From Jimgerdemannia flammicorona (taxonomy: Eukaryota; Mucoromycota; Endogonomycetes; Endogonales; Endogonaceae), in the NCBI GenBank assembly GCA_003990745.1, contig RBNI01005596.1, positions 1 to 12,359 on the forward strand: a DNA stretch of 12,359 nucleotides. The letters are read 5' to 3'. A program made the position numbers and the translations under genes. This document shows, in pieces, positions 8,018-12,359 of the stretch. The stretch's first letter is position 1, and each line of letters begins with the position of its first letter. The notes beneath the pieces are model-generated. The model saw nothing but the letters and a program-made list of their open reading frames with translations. It was not told the DNA's origin and did no database searches.

Positions 8018-9484
8018 ATGTCGAACGATTGCAGCAAACAAGAGCAAGGAGAGCTGTCCAAACCCCGCCTGCCACCCGAGGTACTCACCCAAGTGTTCAA
8101 GTGCTTGCTACTCGATGGCCTCGACGAATGGGCCTCCCTTGACGTCGTCGCCGCTTCACTTGTCTGCAAAGAGTGGCAGGCCGCGGCCGAATACCTTTTC
8201 GGCGACACTTTCAAGACGCTCCCAAGTTCCAAGGATTACGACCTTGCATATTTTGGGCGCGCTTTGGCCCTTCTTCGGACATCCCGCGTGCTCGGCGTGC
8301 ATTACGGCAATCGCGTCGAGAACATCGATATCGACCTTACGCTACTAGACGCCTCAGTATCGGACACACTATTTACATACAACCAAGCCGTCGAAGATAT
8401 GTTCGCTGAACTCTTTGCTCTCGCCGTGCAACTTTGCTGCGTTAAGATACGAGATACCGGCAATTCCAGTTCTACCGATGAAGCCAATTCCGACCTGGCA
8501 GATATCTCCGATCTTGATCCCGATGACGAGACCGCCATCTACCTCGCCCAATTCTACCGCCGGATCCTACAACACTGCCACAAAACGACAAGGCTCATCC
8601 TACCTAAAGGCAATTTGGAAGAGTTTCAGGCCAACATCCTCATCGACGGTCTATCCGCCACTCTCGAGCACATCGAGACGGACACCATCTGGTCGCGCTG
8701 GTCGAAGTCCCACGGCGGTCTCAACCCGTGCCAGATGTCCCTAACACGGTGCCACAACCTCCGATCGTTCTGCACAACGTACAGCGACGCGGCGCTGGAG
8801 AAGATAATTCCGTCGTGGCCGCGGCTGGAGCAATTCTGCATCGAGTCCTACCACAAGAACCCGGTAGAAAACATTGACCGCATGCTTGTTCAGCTTGGAA
8901 GGTGGTGTCCGCGTCTCCGCCGCTTTGAACTGCTCTCGGACGAGCCGGCGTACCTTGATGACGGTGACGAGGAGGAAGAGCCGTCTAACGCCGCCTTGTG
9001 CTTTCTCGCTTCCCGCTGCCCCCATCTCCAGTATATCGCCATCGAGGGTAATCAGAGCTTGCGCGACTCGTTCCTCGGCGTGCTGGGGTGGAGCGCCAAA
9101 GGGTTGAGATACCTGTATCTCGACCGCTGTCTCGGGCTCAACAGCGATAAATTGGACGTGACGTGGCCCGAGCTGCGGCGCCTTAGTCTGACCAACTGCC
9201 TTATGCTCGACGTGGCGTACGTGCGGAAGTTCGTTGCCGCGGCACCGAAGCTGGCGTACATTGAAATACCAATGCATTTGGAGCATTTGGCAGAATTTTT
9301 GAAAGGTCAAGGGTTCGAGGAGATCTATGGGTCACCTTTTGAATGGCAACGTTTGGGGGAATGGCAAGATGAAGAGAAGTATGATGTTCCAGAAGATGGT
9401 GAGGAAGTAAAACAATATTCGAAATTGTCGTTGGCATGGCTCAGGGAGACGCGAGGATTTACGAGCAATGTTTATAGCCAATAA
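8018..9484 (+). CDS. F-box protein with LRR-like repeats, 488 aa
   Basis: A single exon. The F-box lies at about residues 18-62: LPPEVLTQVFKCLLLD, then LDVVAASLVCKEWQAAAEYLF, with the expected Leu-Pro start, Val/Leu spacing and Cys-Lys-x-Trp near the end. F-boxes bind Skp1 and bring substrates to SCF ubiquitin ligases. The C-terminal half has irregular leucine-rich units: WPRLEQFCIES (267-277), CPRLRRFELLS (297-307), CPHLQYIAIEG (334-344), KGLRYLYLDRCLGL (361-374), WPELRRLSLTNCLML (383-397) and PKLAYIEIP (410-418). These would form the substrate-binding surface. An acidic loop (315-321, DGDEEEE) interrupts the repeats. The ATG at 8018 is the first in frame after the 5' repeat array. The substrate is unknown; F-box and LRR calls rest on motif reading. 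Confidence 0.88.
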   Translation: MSNDCSKQEQGELSKPRLPPEVLTQVFKCLLLDGLDEWASLDVVAASLVCKEWQAAAEYLFGDTFKTLPSSKDYDLAYFGRALALLRTSRVLGVHYGNRVENIDIDLTLLDASVSDTLFTYNQAVEDMFAELFALAVQLCCVKIRDTGNSSSTDEANSDLADISDLDPDDETAIYLAQFYRRILQHCHKTTRLILPKGNLEEFQANILIDGLSATLEHIETDTIWSRWSKSHGGLNPCQMSLTRCHNLRSFCTTYSDAALEKIIPSWPRLEQFCIESYHKNPVENIDRMLVQLGRWCPRLRRFELLSDEPAYLDDGDEEEEPSNAALCFLASRCPHLQYIAIEGNQSLRDSFLGVLGWSAKGLRYLYLDRCLGLNSDKLDVTWPELRRLSLTNCLMLDVAYVRKFVAAAPKLAYIEIPMHLEHLAEFLKGQGFEEIYGSPFEWQRLGEWQDEEKYDVPEDGEEVKQYSKLSLAWLRETRGFTSNVYSQ

Positions 9485-10506
9485 AATGGCGGGTTCGATA
9501 AGTGATACCCGAAATTTCAGTAATTGATTTTTTATTTTCAGATATTCTATATATATATGTATTTCCAATGCTATTAGCATCATTACGTCATAAAAAGCAA
9601 GGATGTCGTTCCCAAATATCATATGCGTATTTGTAGTGTACGACGCTTCGAGTAGTTTCCAGTTCGAATTTGAAAGACCTAACAAGTAATTTGGTCGATC
9701 TGCGATCGTGTCACCGCCCGGTGGTAACAACCCGTAACTCGGATGACGGATGGCATGCGTTGAACTTACAAACCATACGAGTTGTTATGCTACTATTGCT
9801 TCTATTTGTGTGTATATAGATTATATATAGATATATAATGTTTTCGCTGGCACGACGGGGCGCTTGTCATTTAGGCGAGGTAACCTGTGAAGGGTGCGGT
9901 AGCGGTCTGTTCTTGTCTACTTCCCGGGTTTGGGTTTCCACTAGCGTGCCTCGATAATGGTGTGTTGATTGACTGAGTTGCTTGCACTAAGGGCATTTGC
10001 GTATTCTGGCATGATCATCTTGCTTTCGGCGCGAGTCACCAAAATCGTTGATATATTGCGCGTTGTGTTCGTTATTCTCGACGCTGCCAATATATGCGAG
10101 GATGCCGCTGTCTGCAGTGACTAACTGGTCGCACCAAGACTTGATAACTGCAAGGTAGGTGTCGTTCCAGTAACAAGGTTCGCTGTGCTTCGTCACGGCG
10201 TCCATTCTTGTAGTACTTACGCCTTGCTGAACATTCTACGATCGATGCCGCCGTCGTTTGAGGGTGCGCTCCGAACCTTGAACCCGTAGAACTATTGGTC
10301 CTTCCAATACTTTCACCGAGGATACTACAGACGCTGTGCGGTGTTGTGATATTGTGTGATGTGACGTTGAAGGAGGTTCATGCGGCCAAAGACTTTGAGA
10401 TAGGCGTGATATAGATAACGGATAGAATTATTGTTATATGCCATTAACAGGGCATGTTTTTATTTCTCTCTCTCTTATATAAAATAAATTTAAACCCGGT
10501 AAAGTG
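9485..10506. other. Intergenic stretch after the F-box gene
   Basis: The first 400 bases are AT-rich with TA repeats (9547-9559 and 9810-9838) and probably hold the F-box 3' UTR; CGGGT and ACCCG pair across a 12-base loop at about 9491-9512. From 9840 to 10380 composition returns to near 50% GC; a possible minus-strand exon pair is listed separately. A (TC)n run lies near 10466-10475. Confidence 0.5.
9987..10377 (-). CDS. Possible spliced minus-strand exon pair without a start (doubtful)
   Basis: Reading the minus strand, 10377-10221 is open and ends at a GTAAGT donor (10220). A 73-base intron would end in CTTGCAG (10148). The next exon continues in frame from 10147 to a TAG at 9989-9987, giving about 105 codons that include LIKSWCDQLVTADSGILAYI. 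Against this, no ATG lies in the frame, the frame also stays open for some distance without splicing, and no family is recognised. An upstream exon would be needed. It may be a gene remnant or coincidence. Confidence 0.18.
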
Positions 10507-10581
10507 TGAGGTAAGAGAGGTTTGAACTCCCATAGGGTACTTGACCCCTAGTTTACTTTTAAATCCTTCAGTCATTACCTC
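10507..10581 (-). tRNA. tRNA-like sequence, probably a tRNA pseudogene or SINE head
   Basis: The minus strand folds like a tRNA. Acceptor GAGGTAA (10581-10575) pairs fully with TTACCTC (10514-10508), followed by discriminator A. TG is at positions 8-9. A D arm (10572-10555) has ACT/AGT and a GG in the loop. The T arm is GGGAG, loop TTCAAAC, CTCTC (10531-10515), five pairs with one G-U. It contains an A-box-like TGACTGAAGG and a good B box (GTTCAAACC) about 46 bases apart, as in Pol III promoters. The 23 bases between the D and T arms do not make a normal anticodon arm: TAGGG and CCCTA pair around an 8-base loop (GTCAAGTA), set too far from the D stem and too close to the T stem. A TTTT lies about 24 bases downstream. 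A working tRNA is unlikely. Confidence 0.5.
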
Positions 10582-10601
10582 ACCATACAGTTAATATTGG
10601 A

Positions 10602-10614
10602 GGGGGGGGGGGGG
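10602..10614. repeat. Poly-G run, 13 bases
   Basis: Thirteen consecutive G, about 20 bases upstream of the tRNA-like sequence on its own strand. Runs of this kind can form quadruplexes and are prone to slippage. Confidence 0.85.
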
Positions 10615-10819
10615 ATGGGTCCCTACCCAAGCGGGTATAACATTGGATACAATCGATTTCAGTTGGATAGGTTGGTAGTCGAAGATCTGATGCTGATGAG
10701 AGGCCAGTGTGGTGCGTTGTTAAGGCTGGAGTCCACTGACAAGAATGGCAATTTTGCTTACGGCATTGGTGGATAAGGTGGAAAGAAATGTTCATTGTCA
10801 AGTTTCAATAAATAACATA

Positions 10820-10876
10820 GAATAGTTCCCTCTTTCTCATATCAATTTTAATATATTTACAATATAGTTAGTCAGT
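10820..10876 (+). repeat. Copy A of a diverged direct repeat in the relic
   Basis: Aligns without gaps to 11039-11095: 44 of 57 positions are identical. Ten of the 13 differences are transitions. This copy keeps more C and lies at the left border of the AT-rich block. Confidence 0.7.
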
Positions 10877-11038
10877 TTATAAAAGCCTAGATGTAAAAGA
10901 GATAGAGGTGAGTAGAAGAGATAACAGAAAACTGATCTTAAGTTAATGAGATAAGTTGTTAGAAGTCTTATAGAGCTTAACTAGATTATAGTAATATATT
11001 CTACTTATTGATAAATAAGATAAAATGAGTTATTTATA

Positions 11039-11095
11039 GAATATTTTTCTCTTTTTTATATTGATTTTGATATATTTATAGTATAGTTATATAGT
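11039..11095 (+). repeat. Copy B of the diverged direct repeat
   Basis: The partner of 10820-10876, 219 bases further on, with T at seven sites where copy A has C, and G at three sites where copy A has A. The match fades on the right side of both copies. Confidence 0.7.
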
Positions 11096-11995
11096 ATGAT
11101 AGTTGATCTAAATTAAGAATAAAAATCAGAGAATAGATATATAATAATTCTAGTTTCTTTAAGAGAAAATAGCTAAATCAGAAAAGTTTTAATGGATTTA
11201 AAGTAGCTCAAAGAGATATCTATAGATTCAGATAGTCTTGAAAGTTTTCTGGAGAAAATATATAAATTGAGCTTTATTTAAGTAGAGAAAGAGGATATTT
11301 ATACAAGATTTGAAAGAAAGATCTAGAAGGATCTTAGAAATAAATAAAAAAAAAAGCCAAAAAAAATAGTTGGCAAAAATGACTAATAGAATTCTACAAT
11401 ATTCCAAAAGATTTTATATATAATTAGCTAAGATAAAATACTTGGTACTAAGAGAAGATAATAATGTTTTAGTAAAGTCTTAGTATTAAGAAAGAATTTC
11501 TAAGCATTTGAAAGATATTGAAGTATTGTAGAATATTTTAGAAAAGACAAGAAAAGATAAAAGAAAAGGTATAAAAATATATTATAACTAAGATATAACT
11601 AAGAAATTATTATATTTCTCCCTTCTTAAAAGTTAATATTTTTATTAAATTCTAAGATTATATAAGAATAACTTTATTTAATAAACTTATATACATAGAT
11701 ATTACTATAAAGAGTTAGCTAACTTTATATAAAATAATACTAAAGACTTAGTAGTTAGAAGTTTAAATTATATAAAAAAAAATTCATATTATTCTAAGTA
11801 AGTTTACTAGTAGTAACTATATCTATATATAAAAGTATATTGTAACGGTGACCCCAGAATGATGACATCAGCACAGGAGACAGCCTTTCCTTGCAAGCCA
11901 CCAGATCGGAGCACGAGAAGATCATACGGCATACAAGATGAGCAACGATGACCAACTGTGAGTCATTGTGACCACAGCACAAGCATCCTGAAGAA

Positions 11996-12003
11996 TATAA
12001 AAG
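11996..12003 (+). promoter_or_regulatory. TATA box (TATAAAAG) before the terminal open frame
   Basis: A strong TATA match 80 bases upstream of the ATG at 12083, in a region that is otherwise not AT-rich. Confidence 0.5.
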
Positions 12004-12006
12004 AAG

Positions 12007-12121
12007 GATCAAGGAACCACAGTAGCAGCAACCAACAAGAACCACCAATCCCAAAATAGCTCAAAGACTTACCACAAACGAAATGCCTACTGCCCGCCAA
12101 ACCTCAAGATCAAGGAACCAC
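12007..12121 (+). repeat. Direct repeat of 14 bases at 101-base spacing
   Basis: GATCAAGGAACCAC occurs at 12007-12020 and again at 12108-12121, the second copy within the open frame. The matches do not extend on either side. Confidence 0.75.
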
Positions 12122-12359
12122 CAAGGTATTTCAGTCAAAGAAAGGATGTTCCAAGACATCAGAAGAGCCATGAGGACCCACTCGAGAAGGACTCCTAGTG
12201 TCAACCTGGGCACTGCAGACCCTTATCACTTCATTCTCTACCGCCGTGAAATGGAAACAAGGATCACCATTGCTACCGAATGCCTCCAAATGTGGCAGGA
12301 GTACGAAATAGGAAACCTCCTCTGCCAGGAGTTCCCACAGGCCAGCACCCAGGAGCTAC
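12083..12359 (+). CDS. Partial open frame, 92+ codons, running off the window; unknown, possibly element-encoded
   Basis: From the ATG at 12083 the frame is open to the last base. It begins MPTARQTSRSRNHQGISVKE; later parts read LGTADPYHFILYRREMETRI and LQMWQEYEIGNLLCQEF. The first 45 residues are basic (many Arg), the rest is amphipathic with aromatic residues. A basic start and a helical body would be compatible with a gag-like or DNA-binding protein, but no zinc knuckle, protease or polymerase motif is reached before the edge and I do not recognise it. Clean codons and no premature stop contrast with the decayed DNA to the left, which suggests a recent arrival or a gene under selection. 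Confidence 0.5.
   Translation, partial: MPTARQTSRSRNHQGISVKERMFQDIRRAMRTHSRRTPSVNLGTADPYHFILYRREMETRITIATECLQMWQEYEIGNLLCQEFPQASTQEL

Larger units (their letters stand above)
10801..11840. mobile_element. AT-rich, CpG-free relic, probably a RIP-mutated repeat
   Basis: I found no CpG between 10763 and 11845. TpA is abundant while CpA and TpG are scarce: by hand, 11101-11400 has about eight CpA and eight TpG, against nine TpA in its first 60 bases alone. This is the pattern left by RIP, which turns CpA into TpA in repeated DNA of many ascomycetes. Stops occur in every frame and no family can be read. Two 57-bp copies inside it differ mainly by transitions. A GCCAA/TTGGC hairpin lies at 11356-11374. 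Confidence 0.65.
11841..12359 (+). mobile_element. Putative 5' end of an LTR-type element, not RIP-mutated
   Basis: Composition changes within a few bases at 11841 from CpG-free AT-rich DNA to ordinary sequence beginning TGTAACGGTGACC. A TG start is typical of LTRs. TATAAAAG (11996-12003) would suit a U3 promoter, and an open frame starts at 12083. TGATGACATCA (11860-11870) is an 11-base palindrome. No primer-binding site and no clear LTR 3' end could be found before the ATG, and the rest is outside the window. It could also be another kind of transposon or a host gene that borders the relic. Confidence 0.4.

Noticed and set aside
8741..9310. Minus-strand frame of 189 codons
   Set aside because: It lies wholly antisense to the LRR-coding half of the F-box gene.
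9332..9730. Minus-strand frame of 132 codons
   Set aside because: It overlaps the end of the F-box gene and continues into its AT-rich 3' flank; no family and no splice support.
1..12359. CRISPR array, bacterial operon or rRNA genes
   Set aside because: No regular spaced repeats, no ribosome-binding sites or operon spacing, and no rRNA-like conserved blocks; introns show the DNA is eukaryotic.

Overview
This is a eukaryotic window, most likely from a filamentous fungus and probably an ascomycete. Genes carry short GT-AG introns, promoters and UTRs are pyrimidine-rich with long homopolymer runs, and the right end has an AT-saturated block with no CpG that looks like repeat-induced point mutation (RIP). 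I recognise no gene by name, so the species stays open.

Layout: 1-658 is promoter and intergenic DNA. A four-exon gene (659-3041, +) encodes a 656-residue coiled-coil protein of unknown role. About 2.2 kb follows without a convincing gene; it holds a 33-T run, a 21-A run, two closely spaced palindromes and some possibly decayed reading frames. A single-exon gene on the minus strand (5305-6393) encodes a methyltransferase-like protein with a very acidic tail. It diverges, across 452 bp, from a small two-exon gene (6846-7186, +) for a 90-residue protein with a coiled-coil end. After an 831-bp gap comes a single-exon gene (8018-9484, +) for an F-box protein with leucine-rich-repeat-like segments. 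Its upstream region carries a TGACGTCA site and three copies of a GC-rich 13-mer close to the start codon.

The right third is repeat territory. A tRNA-like sequence (10507-10581, -) has good acceptor, D and T arms but a misfitting anticodon arm, as in a tRNA pseudogene or the head of a SINE. From about 10801 to 11840 the DNA is a CpG-free, TpA-rich relic containing a pair of 57-bp copies that differ mainly by transitions. At 11841 composition changes abruptly into what may be the 5' end of an undecayed LTR-type element, with TATAAAAG and an open frame that starts at 12083 and runs off the window.

The genes show no common pathway. The F-box protein would act in ubiquitin ligation and the methyltransferase in an unknown modification; the two coiled-coil proteins have no assignable role. 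The strongest leads are the tRNA-like/SINE candidate, the RIP relic beside a fresh insertion, and the triplicated motif before the F-box gene.
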